A DNA stretch of 64,000 nucleotides. It comes from Pinibacter soli. GTDB lineage: Bacteria > Bacteroidota > Bacteroidia > Chitinophagales > Chitinophagaceae. The DNA lies in assembly GCF_029961145.1 (NCBI RefSeq), contig NZ_JASBRG010000007.1, positions 1,688,063-1,752,062 on the forward strand. Direction: 5' to 3'. The notes beneath the pieces were generated by a model. The model made no database searches. It worked only from the letters and a program-made list of their open reading frames with translations, and was not told the DNA's origin. Every line of letters begins with the position of its first letter. The stretch's first letter is position 1. A program made the translations under genes and the position numbers. Below are positions 16,800 through 25,871 of the stretch, piece after piece.

Positions 16800-18302
16800 A
16801 TGACAACAAAACAAGTATTCTCGATTATTTTAATTAGCGCTGCTACGTCTGTTGGAAGTATGTGGGCGTATAATAAAATAACCACCCAGACCGCTTACCA
16901 GTATCCGGTGGCTGACAGTGGTAAGCTTCCGTCGAATTATGCAGGTTTTTTTGATGGTGCGACCGGCGGTGCTCCTCCTACAGACTTTACACAGGCTGCT
17001 TCTGCTGCTATTCCGGCAACTGTTCACATTAAAACAAAGGCCACTCGTACGGCTTCAAATAATTTACCAAGGAAAAATCCATTGCTGGACCTTTTTGGAT
17101 TTGATTTTGACGACGACGGTATGGGCGGCATGCCACGTTCTATCCCTTCAATGGCTTCCGGTTCAGGGGCAATTATCAGTGAAGACGGTTACATCGTGAC
17201 TAACAATCACGTTATTGAAGATGCTGACGAAATCAACGTGACGCTGAACAATCAAAAAAGCTTTAAAGCGAAACTAATCGGTACTGACCCAAGCAGCGAC
17301 ATCGCTGTTATTAAAATCGATGCGAAAGGATTGCCATTCTTACTGTATGGCAACTCAGATGACGCAAGGATCGGACAATGGGTATTGGCCGTAGGTTATC
17401 CGCTTACATTAGAAACGACTGTGACAGCGGGCATCATTAGTGCAAAAGGCAGAACCTTGAATATTAATGGCCGACAGAGCAACACGCCTATCGAGTCGTT
17501 CATTCAAACAGATGCTGCGGTGAACCCGGGAAACAGTGGCGGTCCGCTTATTTCAACGGACGGCAAAATGCTTGGTATTAACTCAGCCATTGCTTCTCCA
17601 ACCGGTTCGTTTGCTGGTTATTCATTTACTATTCCGGTAAACATTGTTAAGAAAATTGTTGCCGATATCATCAAATATGGTACTGCACAAAGAGCTTATC
17701 TCGGTATCAACTACCTGAGAGATGACATTACTGAAGAGCAAAAATCACAAGCCGGCATCAAGAACGGTGACGGTGTGTATGTAATGGACGTTGTGAAAGA
17801 AGGCGCGGCTGCTTCTGCTGGTATTAAAAAAGGTGACTTCATTGAAAAGATCAACGATGTTACTGTAGCTACAAGTGCTGATATGGTTGGCCAGATCGCA
17901 ACTTATCGCCCTGGTGATAAAATCAAGATCAGCTACCGCCGTGATGGCAAACTGAATGATGTGATGGTAACATTGCGCAATAGTGCCGGCACAACCGAAG
18001 TAGTAAAAAATACTGCGGCAGACAAACTCGGCGCCGACCTTGAAACGCTGTCTAAGAAAGATGCCAACGAACTTGGTGTTAAAGGCGGCGTTCTTGTAAA
18101 AAGCCTTAAATCCGGTGGATTACTTGAGCGTTCAAGAATTCAGGAAGGTTATGTAATTCTAAAAGTTAATGGCCAGGAAGTGAAGACTGTAGATGAGTTT
18201 AGAAAAGCTATCGAAAGTTCTGGCGCAAACGCCAAACTGGAAGGTGTGTATCCTGGTTATGAAGGTATATATCCATACCCATTGAAATTAAGTGACAATT
18301 AA
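16800..18302 (+). CDS. HtrA/DegP family periplasmic serine protease
   Basis: A 500-residue periplasmic quality-control protease and chaperone. Order: N-terminal signal/anchor segment (about 6-24, FSIILISAATSVGSMWAY), a trypsin-like domain with His137 (TNNHVIEDADEI), Asp167 (SSDIAVIKID) and Ser246 (NPGNSGGPLIS), and two PDZ domains (about 300-400 and 410-500). Between His137 and the N-terminus is a Gly/Asp-rich loop (DFDDDGMGGMP). I choose ATG 16800 because AAAGGAAG lies about 8 bases upstream, a rare Shine-Dalgarno here, and the signal segment starts there; the frame is open from 16752. Single-gene unit with a strong terminator. Confidence 0.95.
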   Translation: MTTKQVFSIILISAATSVGSMWAYNKITTQTAYQYPVADSGKLPSNYAGFFDGATGGAPPTDFTQAASAAIPATVHIKTKATRTASNNLPRKNPLLDLFGFDFDDDGMGGMPRSIPSMASGSGAIISEDGYIVTNNHVIEDADEINVTLNNQKSFKAKLIGTDPSSDIAVIKIDAKGLPFLLYGNSDDARIGQWVLAVGYPLTLETTVTAGIISAKGRTLNINGRQSNTPIESFIQTDAAVNPGNSGGPLISTDGKMLGINSAIASPTGSFAGYSFTIPVNIVKKIVADIIKYGTAQRAYLGINYLRDDITEEQKSQAGIKNGDGVYVMDVVKEGAAASAGIKKGDFIEKINDVTVATSADMVGQIATYRPGDKIKISYRRDGKLNDVMVTLRNSAGTTEVVKNTAADKLGADLETLSKKDANELGVKGGVLVKSLKSGGLLERSRIQEGYVILKVNGQEVKTVDEFRKAIESSGANAKLEGVYPGYEGIYPYPLKLSDN

Positions 18303-18311
18303 TGTTATGCA

Positions 18312-18353
18312 ATCCAAAAATAAAAGGCCCTTCGGGGCCTTTTATTTTTGGAT
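18312..18353. terminator. Strong bidirectional terminator after htrA
   Basis: A near-perfect 19-bp stem (18312-18330 with 18335-18353), whose core GGCCC-TTCG-GGGCC has a stable UUCG loop, flanked by A and T runs on both sides. Confidence 0.9.
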
Positions 18354-18361
18354 AATGTGAA

Positions 18362-18521
18362 GATGTGGAAATTTGAAAATTTGAAAATGACGGGTGCGGC
18401 TGCGAAATAGACACAGGCATGCATAATCGGCTAGTGCTAACAACCATCAACTAACAACTAACAACTTTTCCTACTCTCAACTCTTTCCCTCCATTTTCAA
18501 CTTTCCACTTTCTATTTTCAA
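18362..18521. repeat. Mixed heptad repeat tract after htrA
   Basis: GTGGAAATTTGAAAATTTG (18366-18384) is followed by TAACAACCATCAACTAACAA units (about 18438-18463) and then CATTTTCAACTTTCCACTTT-type units (about 18492-18521), the last being an inverted counterpart of the first. The tract fills the space between two convergent genes. Confidence 0.6.
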
Positions 18522-18926
18522 TTAAATAAATCCTTTACAATTCGGTGCGCCACATCTGCACTTCAACTTTCCATCGTGGTGGGTTTCTCCATAATTACAG
18601 GTGAGCTCCTCTCCTTTTTTGATTGGCTTTAAGGTGTAGAACTCTACTTTTCCATGCGCTACACGCATGTACGTGTTGGGACCGCAGGAGTGATTGATAA
18701 AATTCAATTCGTTTTTATTCACGCTGCCGTTTAGTGCTCGTCCATCGCCAAATTCAACACACGCGATACGCTTTTGCGAAGCCACGAGCAGCCGTGCTTT
18801 GCGAAGACTAACAATCTCTCCGCCCATATTTCCGAGCTTCTTTTTAGCAGGAATATTTTGTAACGCAAATGTGCCGGTTCCATCAATCTTGCTTTTTTTC
18901 GATTCGAGTTTATAAGTTAGAGACAT
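18522..18926 (-). CDS. SET domain protein (putative lysine methyltransferase)
   Basis: A compact 134-residue SET protein. SET motifs: KIDGTGTFALQNIPA at the N-terminus (SAM-binding strand), NFINHSCGPNTY in the middle (pseudoknot NHSC motif) and GEELTCNYGE toward the end (catalytic Tyr region). A Cys-rich post-SET-like tail follows: KCRCGAPNCKGF has CxC...C spacing that could bind zinc. SET enzymes transfer methyl groups from SAM to lysine side chains; the bacterial target is unknown. No chromatin-like protein or ribosomal substrate is adjacent. Confidence 0.9.
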   Translation of the reverse strand: MSLTYKLESKKSKIDGTGTFALQNIPAKKKLGNMGGEIVSLRKARLLVASQKRIACVEFGDGRALNGSVNKNELNFINHSCGPNTYMRVAHGKVEFYTLKPIKKGEELTCNYGETHHDGKLKCRCGAPNCKGFI

Positions 18927-18967
18927 GGTAGAATTAATGAGTTGCTACAAAGATGGAGAAAAAATGA

Positions 18968-19027
18968 GGCTTCAACAAGCTTAGCCTGACAGCGTAAACT
19001 GTGTGTTAGGCTAAGCTTGCTGAAGCC
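18968..19027. repeat. REP-like inverted repeat (GCTTCAACAAGCTTAGCCT)
   Basis: Arms 18968-18987 and 19008-19027 match as inverted copies at 19 of 20 positions around a 20-base loop. The sequence resembles CTTCGACAAGCTCAGCC-type extragenic palindromes that I recall from several bacterial groups. It lies between two minus-strand genes. Confidence 0.75.
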
Positions 19028-19038
19028 CTTGCAAAAAC

Positions 19039-19404
19039 TCAAATGTATCGTACGGTTGGGCAGGCTTTGCAGGCCATGTTTCCTTCCTGTGCGTACCAGC
19101 GGCATTCCGGTCTTATGCTACACGGAGGTAATTGTTCATTGTTTACTTTTTCTTCCATAGCTGTTAACACACGCTTTATAACACCACATTCAGCACCTGT
19201 CCATTGTTCGCATCCACTCTTTACGCATTTATTTACAAAACGAAATTTCTGCTCGGCAACCTTTCCGGTGTTTGCAGCCTTTACAAAAACATCGTCAACC
19301 TCTATAGGCGTAGAAAGAATGTCTACAGAATTATCCTTTACTATACCAAGCAGCTTTGAGCCCTCGTATAAAGGTGCACTCGGGCAAAGGAATTTCTCTT
19401 TCAT
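19039..19404 (-). CDS. Cysteine-rich conserved hypothetical protein
   Basis: A 121-residue protein with cysteines in three groups: one at position 7 (FLCPSAPLYEG), then CVKSGCEQWTGAECGVI in the middle, and CSIRPECRWYAQEGNMACKACPTV at the C-terminus. That makes eight or nine Cys, enough for a metal or Fe-S centre or disulfides; there is no signal peptide, so a metal centre seems likelier. The CxxxxCxQWTG.CGVI and IRP.CRW pattern recalls a small family found sporadically in several phyla and sometimes labelled nitrogen-fixation-related, but I cannot assign a reaction. The start overlaps the stop of the upstream gene 19401-19724 by 4 bp, implying translational coupling. Confidence 0.7.
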   Translation of the reverse strand: MKEKFLCPSAPLYEGSKLLGIVKDNSVDILSTPIEVDDVFVKAANTGKVAEQKFRFVNKCVKSGCEQWTGAECGVIKRVLTAMEEKVNNEQLPPCSIRPECRWYAQEGNMACKACPTVRYI

Positions 19405-19724
19405 CCTATTGAGTTTCGTTGTGCAATACTAATCGGACCTGTGGTGTTAGCAAGACCGTGTTGATTTTCAATTTGAGAAAGGGCGCCTTTTAGTTCATTG
19501 CTCATTAGCTGCAATATTCTGCCGCCATTGATCAACCATTTCTGGAAAATAAATCCGCCGCCGACAGCTGTTGGTGCTTCCGTTTTTGCATTAGCGCTGG
19601 CAAGATCCAGTTCACCGAGTTTGTGCATAAAAGCCTGGTTCAGCGCTTTGCTTATTTCAGCCTGATACTTGTCAGGAATGTCCAGCCCTTCTACTTCGAT
19701 CGTGAATTTTAATGATTTTGACAT
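19401..19724 (-). CDS. Uncharacterised protein, operon partner of Cys-rich protein
   Basis: A 107-residue protein beginning MSKSLKFTIEVEGLDIPDKYQAEISKALNQAFMHKL, then an Ala-rich linker, FIFQKWLINGGRIL, and a low-complexity tail (GLANTTGPISIAQRNSIG). It has no Cys, no signal peptide and no recognisable catalytic motif. Its stop overlaps the start of the Cys-rich gene (ATGA), so the two are co-translated and probably act together. It could be a small partner, a substrate or a secreted peptide precursor; none of these is shown by the sequence. Confidence 0.65.
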   Translation of the reverse strand: MSKSLKFTIEVEGLDIPDKYQAEISKALNQAFMHKLGELDLASANAKTEAPTAVGGGFIFQKWLINGGRILQLMSNELKGALSQIENQHGLANTTGPISIAQRNSIG

Positions 19725-19953
19725 AATGATTAAGGTTTAAATGGCGCCTACTCTTTTAGCGGATTTTCGGCAAGCTTCCGTAATTGAAATAGACGTTATT
19801 TAAAGAACGCTGGCAAACAATTGAGGAAATCTTTGTGCGAATAAAAATTCATCACTATTTTTCAGGCAGCTTACTGCTTATGTGTCCATTCATCCGAGAT
19901 AATTCCAACTAGAAAATTCATCTTTCCATTTATTTATTGTTGAACCCGCAATC

Positions 19954-21438
19954 ATGAAAAAAATATTTTTTTCTTCGGCTTTCATATTATCGTCGTTTGC
20001 CAAATTACACGCACAGAGTGGCTGTACGGATGTAGCTGCTAACAACTATAATGCTACTGCAAAAACAAATGACGGCTCCTGCAAATACAACGACATCATG
20101 TTGACCCCTAAGGTAAAATATACAATGGACAATAGCTTGAGGGAAACATCAGGTTTGTTGTATTGGGATGGCAAAGTGTGGACATTCAATGACAGCGGCG
20201 GATTACCAGAGATATATGCTATCGATTCTGCTACGGGCAACATCACTAAAATAGTCACCATTTCCAACGCTACGAATATCGACTGGGAAGAGATCACACA
20301 GGATGACCAATACATTTACATCGGCGATTTTGGTAACAATGCGAGCGGCAATCGCAAAAACCTGCGCATCTATAAAATTGCAAAGGCTGATGTACAATCA
20401 TCTACAAGTGTGCATGCACAAGCAATCAATTTCTCCTACAGCGATCAAACAGATTTTACTGCAACAGCAAGCAATCAAACCAACTACGATTGCGAAGCTT
20501 TCGTGGCATACAATGACAGCTTGTTTTTATTTAGCAAAGACTGGGTCGATTTTCACTCAAGGCTATATTCTTTGCCAAAAACGCCCGGCACTTATACGGC
20601 TAATTTAAAAGCAGACATTTTGGTCGACGGTCTAATCACGGGAGCCACCATTTTGCCCTCGCAAAAAACAATTGTGTTAACCGGCTACTCCACTGTGTTG
20701 GCGCCATTTTTATATTTGTTGTATGACTTCTCCAACAACGACTTCTTTGGAGCCAATAAAAGGAAGGTTCAATTGAATTCAGCCTTTACGCAAATGGAAG
20801 GCATTGCCGCAATTAGCAGCACTGCCTTTTTTGTGAGCAATGAATTTTTCCAACGTTCTATTATCACCACACCGGCGAGATTACAATCAGTTAATCTTTC
20901 TTCTTTGCTTACCACTTATTACACAGCACTTCCATACGAGCTGCAATCTTTCCAGGCCACAGTCAATGACAGCGATGTAACCTTGCGCTGGCAACTGAAC
21001 AGTACCAACGATATTACAGATATTACGGTTCAACGCAAAAGAAGCACGGAAGCTAACTTTAGTGATTTGCAACCAATAGGAGTGAATGAAATAACGTTCA
21101 TAGATAAAGGCGCCTTGCAAGACAATAGCACGATTCAATACAGGTTAAAATTTACTGATAAAACCCAACAAGTTCATTACAGCAAAATTGTTGCGGTGTC
21201 AAAAAACAAAGGCAATTCAGTCACCATAACAGCATCCTACAACAAGCTTAAAGTTATTTCCGATAATAACATTTCCGGCACAATGGATATCGTTAGTACA
21301 AACGGGAGTCTTGTAAACAGATCAACTATATCTGGAACTAATCCTACTATAGACATTTCCAATTTGCCCGCAGGTGTTTATGTGGCAAGGCTTTCCATGA
21401 ATGCTTATAGCCAGTCGGCAAAATTTTTTAAGCAATAA
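19954..21438 (+). CDS. Secreted protein with T9SS C-terminal sorting domain
   Basis: A 494-residue secreted protein. Signal peptide 1-20 (KLHAQ), then a short Cys-bounded motif (GCTDVAANNYNATAKTNDGSCKY, 23-45), a frequent calcium-binding-like module in Bacteroidota surface proteins. Residues about 55-325 form a beta-propeller-like region with repeated strand patterns, followed by a fibronectin-like segment (about 328-420). The C-terminal 70 residues (LKVISDNNISGTMDIVSTNGSLV...PAGVYVARLSM..FFKQ) match a type A sorting domain for type IX secretion to the cell surface. Ligand or enzyme activity is not evident. Confidence 0.8.
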   Translation: MKKIFFSSAFILSSFAKLHAQSGCTDVAANNYNATAKTNDGSCKYNDIMLTPKVKYTMDNSLRETSGLLYWDGKVWTFNDSGGLPEIYAIDSATGNITKIVTISNATNIDWEEITQDDQYIYIGDFGNNASGNRKNLRIYKIAKADVQSSTSVHAQAINFSYSDQTDFTATASNQTNYDCEAFVAYNDSLFLFSKDWVDFHSRLYSLPKTPGTYTANLKADILVDGLITGATILPSQKTIVLTGYSTVLAPFLYLLYDFSNNDFFGANKRKVQLNSAFTQMEGIAAISSTAFFVSNEFFQRSIITTPARLQSVNLSSLLTTYYTALPYELQSFQATVNDSDVTLRWQLNSTNDITDITVQRKRSTEANFSDLQPIGVNEITFIDKGALQDNSTIQYRLKFTDKTQQVHYSKIVAVSKNKGNSVTITASYNKLKVISDNNISGTMDIVSTNGSLVNRSTISGTNPTIDISNLPAGVYVARLSMNAYSQSAKFFKQ

Positions 21439-21440
21439 AA

Positions 21441-21467
21441 AAAGTCCTGAAAAATTTTCAGGGCTTT
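21441..21467. terminator. Bidirectional terminator between convergent genes
   Basis: AAGTCCTGAAAA and TTTTCAGGGCTT form a hairpin with A-runs on the left and T-residues on the right. It serves the plus-strand T9SS gene and the minus-strand gene ending at 21475. Confidence 0.75.
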
Positions 21468-21474
21468 GCTGACC

Positions 21475-21915
21475 TCACCGCGCCCGGTCATACAACACTT
21501 GCACCCACTGAATGCTATCGGGATACTGCATTTTATAACGTTCGAAATCCCATCTGAATACCAAAATGTCACATTCTTCAGGTTTTTCTCTGTTATATAT
21601 CACAGGAAAATATTGACCTTGTATTTGAGCCCATACTTTGCTTACCGCCCCGCTTCCTATACCGCCAGCATGTAATGTGTCATTCACGTAAAACTTAAAA
21701 ATTGCAGATCTTGATCCTTTGGAATTCTCAAACCTTGTAAAATATCCTGTTGAATAAGCAGCATGCTCTATTATTCGATTATAGATTTTTCTATTATTCC
21801 ATAAAGCGTAGAAGTAAAGAGAACTCGCAAATAATAAAAAAAACACTCCAGCTATTATCTTATTCCATCGCTCATTTTTCAAAAGCTCATTTGCCTTATT
21901 CACGTCTATTTTCAT
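21475..21915 (-). CDS. Single-pass membrane protein, unknown function
   Basis: A 146-residue protein with one membrane segment near the N-terminus (about 19-39, IIAGVFFLLFASSLYFYALW) and a soluble, probably periplasmic domain after it (SAIFKFYVNDTLHAGG, GQYFPVIYNREKPEECDILVF). The soluble part looks like a small beta-sandwich of the kind that converts sizes or units in DUF3592-like proteins, but this is weak. It lies downstream of the RDD gene on the same strand with a 53-bp gap, so co-transcription is possible. Confidence 0.65.
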   Translation of the reverse strand: MKIDVNKANELLKNERWNKIIAGVFFLLFASSLYFYALWNNRKIYNRIIEHAAYSTGYFTRFENSKGSRSAIFKFYVNDTLHAGGIGSGAVSKVWAQIQGQYFPVIYNREKPEECDILVFRWDFERYKMQYPDSIQWVQVLYDRAR

Positions 21916-21968
21916 ACCTTACTTTTTACTGCTTCCATTGAGAACTAAGTCATGCCTTCAAACGAATA

Positions 21969-22703
21969 TTAATTCTGATTCGACAAATAATTATAATCCT
22001 TCAAAATCGTTTCCAAAAATGCTACGTCATCTTCGTACTCCTGGATGTTAAGCACTTCGCGGATCTTCGCGGTTGTCCTATACAAAAGCGCTGTATTGTT
22101 TTGCTTAACCGCCGCATCAAGCACCCCTTTTACGAGGTTCATATCTCGGTCGCTGAGGCGCAACACATTGGTATATTTTGGTTTGTAATCGTTTTCCAGT
22201 TCAAAGAAAACGGTTTCATTTAAATCCGAGGAAAGCTTGGTGTCAATCACCATCGTGCCGGCTGCCAGATCTCCAAGGCGCTGGTTCCTTTTGGTGGACA
22301 TGTAAGTGATCAAGCCCGGCAACACAAACGTAATATCCACAAATCTCAGTAGCCAGCGCAGCACCAATTGATGAAAAGCTGCCCTCCCCCCGTTATCACT
22401 GATCACCCTGATCTGGCAAATCTTTTTGCCAAGGCTCTGGCCGTTCATTAAGCTTTCACACACAAGGTGATACAATAAAGCAGGCACGTAAAAAATCATT
22501 TTTAAGCCTGACAGATTGTATAATAAAGGCAAATTCTCAGACGTTGAATCTGTATCAAGAGAATCGATAATGCGTGATGTTATATAGGTGTAGGCAAATA
22601 GGATTATCCAATCGATTATCAGTGCAAAAAAACGCTTGTGAAAAGGGGCTGATTCAAATTCCAGTTCTATATTCAAACTAGTCTGAACTGTAATTTTTTC
22701 CAT
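21969..22703 (-). CDS. RDD family membrane protein
   Basis: A 244-residue protein. The RDD domain (about 18-155) opens with APFHKRFFALIIDWIILFAYTYI and has three membrane segments and the typical GQSLGKKICQIRVI (about 89-102) and RRNQRLGDLAAGTMVID. The rest is a charged cytoplasmic helical domain of about 85 residues. RDD proteins are implicated in transport or scaffolding, and function here is unknown. It is divergent from the SpoIIM-DUF4129-DUF4350-MoxR-DUF58 operon with only 62 bp between starts, an arrangement that recurs in the phylum and suggests they work together. Confidence 0.9.
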   Translation of the reverse strand: MEKITVQTSLNIELEFESAPFHKRFFALIIDWIILFAYTYITSRIIDSLDTDSTSENLPLLYNLSGLKMIFYVPALLYHLVCESLMNGQSLGKKICQIRVISDNGGRAAFHQLVLRWLLRFVDITFVLPGLITYMSTKRNQRLGDLAAGTMVIDTKLSSDLNETVFFELENDYKPKYTNVLRLSDRDMNLVKGVLDAAVKQNNTALLYRTTAKIREVLNIQEYEDDVAFLETILKDYNYLSNQN

Positions 22704-22765
22704 ATGGATTAAAAGATTTGTTAGATTGTAAAGTAATTCTATTTTCGAAGATAAAACAACCCTAA

Positions 22766-23731
22766 TTGAGAGAAGCGCAATTCATAAAAAAAAATAGAGA
22801 CCGCTGGCTCCAAATGCAATATTTACCCGGCGACCAGCCAGATGAAATGGCTAACGAATTCATTCAGTTAGTTGAAGATCTGGGATACAGCAAAACATTT
22901 TATCCTACCAGTCGCGTTACGAAATATCTTAACACAGAAGCAGGTAAAAGATACCTCGGTATTTATCAAAATCAGAAACAATCGAAGTCTCGCTTAGTCA
23001 ATTTTTTCAAGTATACACTCCCTCTTACTATAGGGAAACACTTAGGTTTAATATTGATTAGTTTTTGTTTGTTTGTAATATTCGTCGCCATTGGATTTTT
23101 CTCTGCAAAAACAGATGAAAGCTTTGTGCGAATGGTGATGGGCGATGGCTATGTGAACATGACTGAAAAAAATATCCAGGACGGACACCCATTTGGTGTA
23201 TACGGTGAAGGAAATGAATTCCTAAGCTTCTGTTACATTTTCGTGAACAACGTGGTGGTATCCCTGAAAGAATTTGCCGGAGGCATTTTATTTGGTATTC
23301 CAACTGTATTGATGTTAATGTATAACTCCGTAATGGTAGGCGCTTTTGAATACATGTTCTATAGCAAAGGTTTGATCAACGATAGTTTGCTTACCATTTT
23401 AATTCACGGCACCATTGAGCTTTCTACTTTTGTAATAGCAGCAGCATCGGGATTGATATTGGCCAAGAGCTGGATTTTTCCTGGTACTAAAAGCAGACTG
23501 GCAGCACTAAAACAAGGTGCTAAAGAAGGTGTGATGATTGCACTATCAAATGTTCCCATGTTGTTTATCGCAGCAATATTTGAAGGCTTCGTCACCCGCC
23601 ATGCAGATATGCCGATTGTGCTGAAACTATTTATAATAGCCATCTCCCTGTGTTTGGTAATTGGTTATTTTGTTATTTATCCGCTTAAGCTTATGAAACG
23701 AGTTAAGCAGGAAAGCCTTGCAAAATCATGA
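22766..23731 (+). CDS. SpoIIM family membrane protein
   Basis: A 321-residue integral membrane protein of the stage II sporulation protein M family; the name is historical and these bacteria do not sporulate. The cytoplasmic N-terminus (MREAQFIKKNRDRWLQMQ) is followed by about 5-6 membrane segments starting near residue 92, with the family features FGVYGEGNEFLSFCYIFVNNVVVSLKEFAGGILFGIPTVLMLMYNSVMVG and HGTIELSTFVIAAASGL. The start is TTG at 22766, chosen because the conserved N-terminus begins exactly there. Its stop overlaps the next start by 4 bp. Confidence 0.9.
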   Translation: MREAQFIKKNRDRWLQMQYLPGDQPDEMANEFIQLVEDLGYSKTFYPTSRVTKYLNTEAGKRYLGIYQNQKQSKSRLVNFFKYTLPLTIGKHLGLILISFCLFVIFVAIGFFSAKTDESFVRMVMGDGYVNMTEKNIQDGHPFGVYGEGNEFLSFCYIFVNNVVVSLKEFAGGILFGIPTVLMLMYNSVMVGAFEYMFYSKGLINDSLLTILIHGTIELSTFVIAAASGLILAKSWIFPGTKSRLAALKQGAKEGVMIALSNVPMLFIAAIFEGFVTRHADMPIVLKLFIIAISLCLVIGYFVIYPLKLMKRVKQESLAKS

Positions 23732-24651
23732 AGAAAAGATTCTATTATCCACCATATCCTTTAATTGTTTTACTGGCGTTCCTTTTCGTGTGCGGTAGCC
23801 GACACGTTTATGCACAGCATATTGATGTGGATTCCCTGAAGAGAGCCGCAATGGAACAGATTAAGAATGAACAAAATGACGAAACCGGGCGAAAACACAT
23901 TTACGATTCCTCCGAAAGATTTTTCAATGCGAAGTTCTATCCGGAACAACCTTTTACCGTCCAAAAATTTTCTGCAAAAACGCTATCGCCTTCTTTGATT
24001 GATTCTTTAAAAAAAGAAAAAGATTTTTGGTATGCGACTGCGGTAGAAAAATTCAAAGCGAAACAAAAAGCATATCTGCTCTTTGCAGATTCTATCAAAA
24101 GAGTAAATGCGGATAAACCGGAGCCTGCATCCAAACCAGATGAGAACTTTGAAGATGATTCGCCAAGAACAATAAACTTAGGCCCCTGGTTTCAATACGT
24201 TTTGTTAGGCGTGGCGATACTCATTTTCCTGGGAGCGCTTTTCTATTTCCTATCTTCAAACAAGGTTGGATTTTTTGCGCCTTCCAATAAAAATATTGAT
24301 GAGCAACCGGAAGAAACTGATCTCGGAGAAAACATATTCATTCTTCCCTACCAGGATCTGTTGAACAAAGCAATCAAAGATAAAAACTACAGACTGGCAA
24401 CACGCATTCTGTATTTGCAAACACTGAAATTGCTGTCTGAAAATGGCATCATTAAATTCAAGCCGGATTCTACAAACATTCACTACTTAATGCAGCTGAA
24501 TAAGACTTCTTATTACGACGACTTCTTTAAAGTTACAAGGCACTATGAATATGTGTGGTATGGAAAGTTTGATGTAACGCCGGAGATGTATGAAAAAATA
24601 AGCCGGGATTTTTCCGTTATGCAAAAGAAAATAATTCCATCCTATGAATAA
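23728..24651 (+). CDS. DUF4129 domain protein
   Basis: A 307-residue envelope protein: signal peptide 1-29 (HVYAQ), a charged periplasmic helical part, one membrane segment (about 154-177, WFQYVLLGVAILIFLGALFYF) and a cytoplasmic DUF4129 domain. The last shows the pattern NKAIKDKNYRLATRILYLQTLKLLSENGIIKFKPDSTNIHYL and, near the end, VTRHYEYVWYGKFDV. It overlaps both neighbours (4 bp with SpoIIM, 8 bp with the DUF4350 gene), so translation is coupled. Function is unknown, probably part of a membrane complex driven by the MoxR ATPase of the same operon. Confidence 0.85.
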   Translation: MKKRFYYPPYPLIVLLAFLFVCGSRHVYAQHIDVDSLKRAAMEQIKNEQNDETGRKHIYDSSERFFNAKFYPEQPFTVQKFSAKTLSPSLIDSLKKEKDFWYATAVEKFKAKQKAYLLFADSIKRVNADKPEPASKPDENFEDDSPRTINLGPWFQYVLLGVAILIFLGALFYFLSSNKVGFFAPSNKNIDEQPEETDLGENIFILPYQDLLNKAIKDKNYRLATRILYLQTLKLLSENGIIKFKPDSTNIHYLMQLNKTSYYDDFFKVTRHYEYVWYGKFDVTPEMYEKISRDFSVMQKKIIPSYE

Positions 24652-25870
24652 GATATTGCCGTTTGTAATAGTGGGCGTGGTAATTATTTTGGCGCTGCTG
24701 TTTATTCCGACAAAAAGGGGTAAACAATTCGATTCCAGGTTTACGCTGAACCCTAAAGATAAAATTCCTTACGGAACCAATGTTTCCTATTCATTATTAT
24801 CGAAACTGTTTCCATCAGCAAAAGTAACGGTGAACCGCAATCAACCGGGCGCATGGAAAAACCTCAATGTAGATACCGGCAAACAGGTGCTGATAATTGT
24901 AGCGTTCGACTTCGATCCTACGGAAGAAGAGATGGACAATATTCTCAGCTTTGCACAAAAAGGAAACTATGTTTTTATTAGTGCCGTCATGTACAACTCA
25001 ATGGCCACAGATGTTTTCAAAATAAGGCAGGCTTATAACAGCGGGTATGATCTCAAGAATAAAATAAACGACATCATAAGGCCCGACTCATTCATGGTAA
25101 CGCTTGACACAGGTGCGTTTCACACGCCTGTTGCGTACACATGCCCCGGCTCTTCATACGACAATAGTTTTTTGGACTACGATTCTACAATTACTTATCC
25201 GTTAGGTTATTCAGACAATGGCAATCCGAATTTACTTGCCATGAATAGCATAAAAGGTACGCTGTTCCTTCATTCTGCACCGCTCACCTTGACAAACTTT
25301 TTTCTTTTGTACAACAATAATCACAAATACCTCGAGCGACTGGCAGCAATGGTTCCTGTAAAACCTACGCATGTTGTGTGGGATGAATACTATTTGTTTT
25401 CTGCTGACAGGCCGAAAAAAGAAAATGAAGGCAAAGGTATTTTATCTGTGATCCTCAACTATCCTAACTTTCAATGGGCATTTTGGTTAACCCTCGCAGT
25501 GCTTGTTGTTTACCTGTTTACCGAAAGCAGCCGCAAGCAAAGACAGATACCAGAATACAGCAAACCGAAAAATGAGCACATGGAGTTCATTTCCACGGTT
25601 GGAAAATTGTATTTTGAAAAAGGCGACCACCTCAATCTTGCATCGAAAATGAGCCAGTTTTTCCTGGAGCATGTTCGTACAAAATATAAACTAAACACGA
25701 GCCACATTAATGATGACTTTGCAAAAGCATTGTCAGTAAAAACTGGTGTGCCGCAGGAAGAAGCCAGTGTGCTTACCGGATACGTTCAGCAAACACAAAT
25801 CGGCTCTATTACTGTTGATGACCTGAAACACTTTTATAACCATTTAGAAAATTTCTACAAAAAAGCCTGA
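24644..25870 (+). CDS. DUF4350 domain protein
   Basis: A 408-residue protein with an N-terminal membrane segment (about 4-21, ILPFVIVGVVIILALLFIP), a periplasmic domain (25-270) resembling the glutamine-amidotransferase-like DUF4350 fold (KIPYGTNVSYSLLSKLF, QVLIIVAFDFDPTEEEMDNILSFAQKGNYVFIS), a second membrane segment (about 279-295, WAFWLTLAVLVVYLFTE) and a cytoplasmic helical tail. The DUF4350 label rests on context and on the YG.xS...L motif. The moxR start is 2 bp after its stop. Confidence 0.8.
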   Translation: MNKILPFVIVGVVIILALLFIPTKRGKQFDSRFTLNPKDKIPYGTNVSYSLLSKLFPSAKVTVNRNQPGAWKNLNVDTGKQVLIIVAFDFDPTEEEMDNILSFAQKGNYVFISAVMYNSMATDVFKIRQAYNSGYDLKNKINDIIRPDSFMVTLDTGAFHTPVAYTCPGSSYDNSFLDYDSTITYPLGYSDNGNPNLLAMNSIKGTLFLHSAPLTLTNFFLLYNNNHKYLERLAAMVPVKPTHVVWDEYYLFSADRPKKENEGKGILSVILNYPNFQWAFWLTLAVLVVYLFTESSRKQRQIPEYSKPKNEHMEFISTVGKLYFEKGDHLNLASKMSQFFLEHVRTKYKLNTSHINDDFAKALSVKTGVPQEEASVLTGYVQQTQIGSITVDDLKHFYNHLENFYKKA

Positions 25871-25871
25871 T

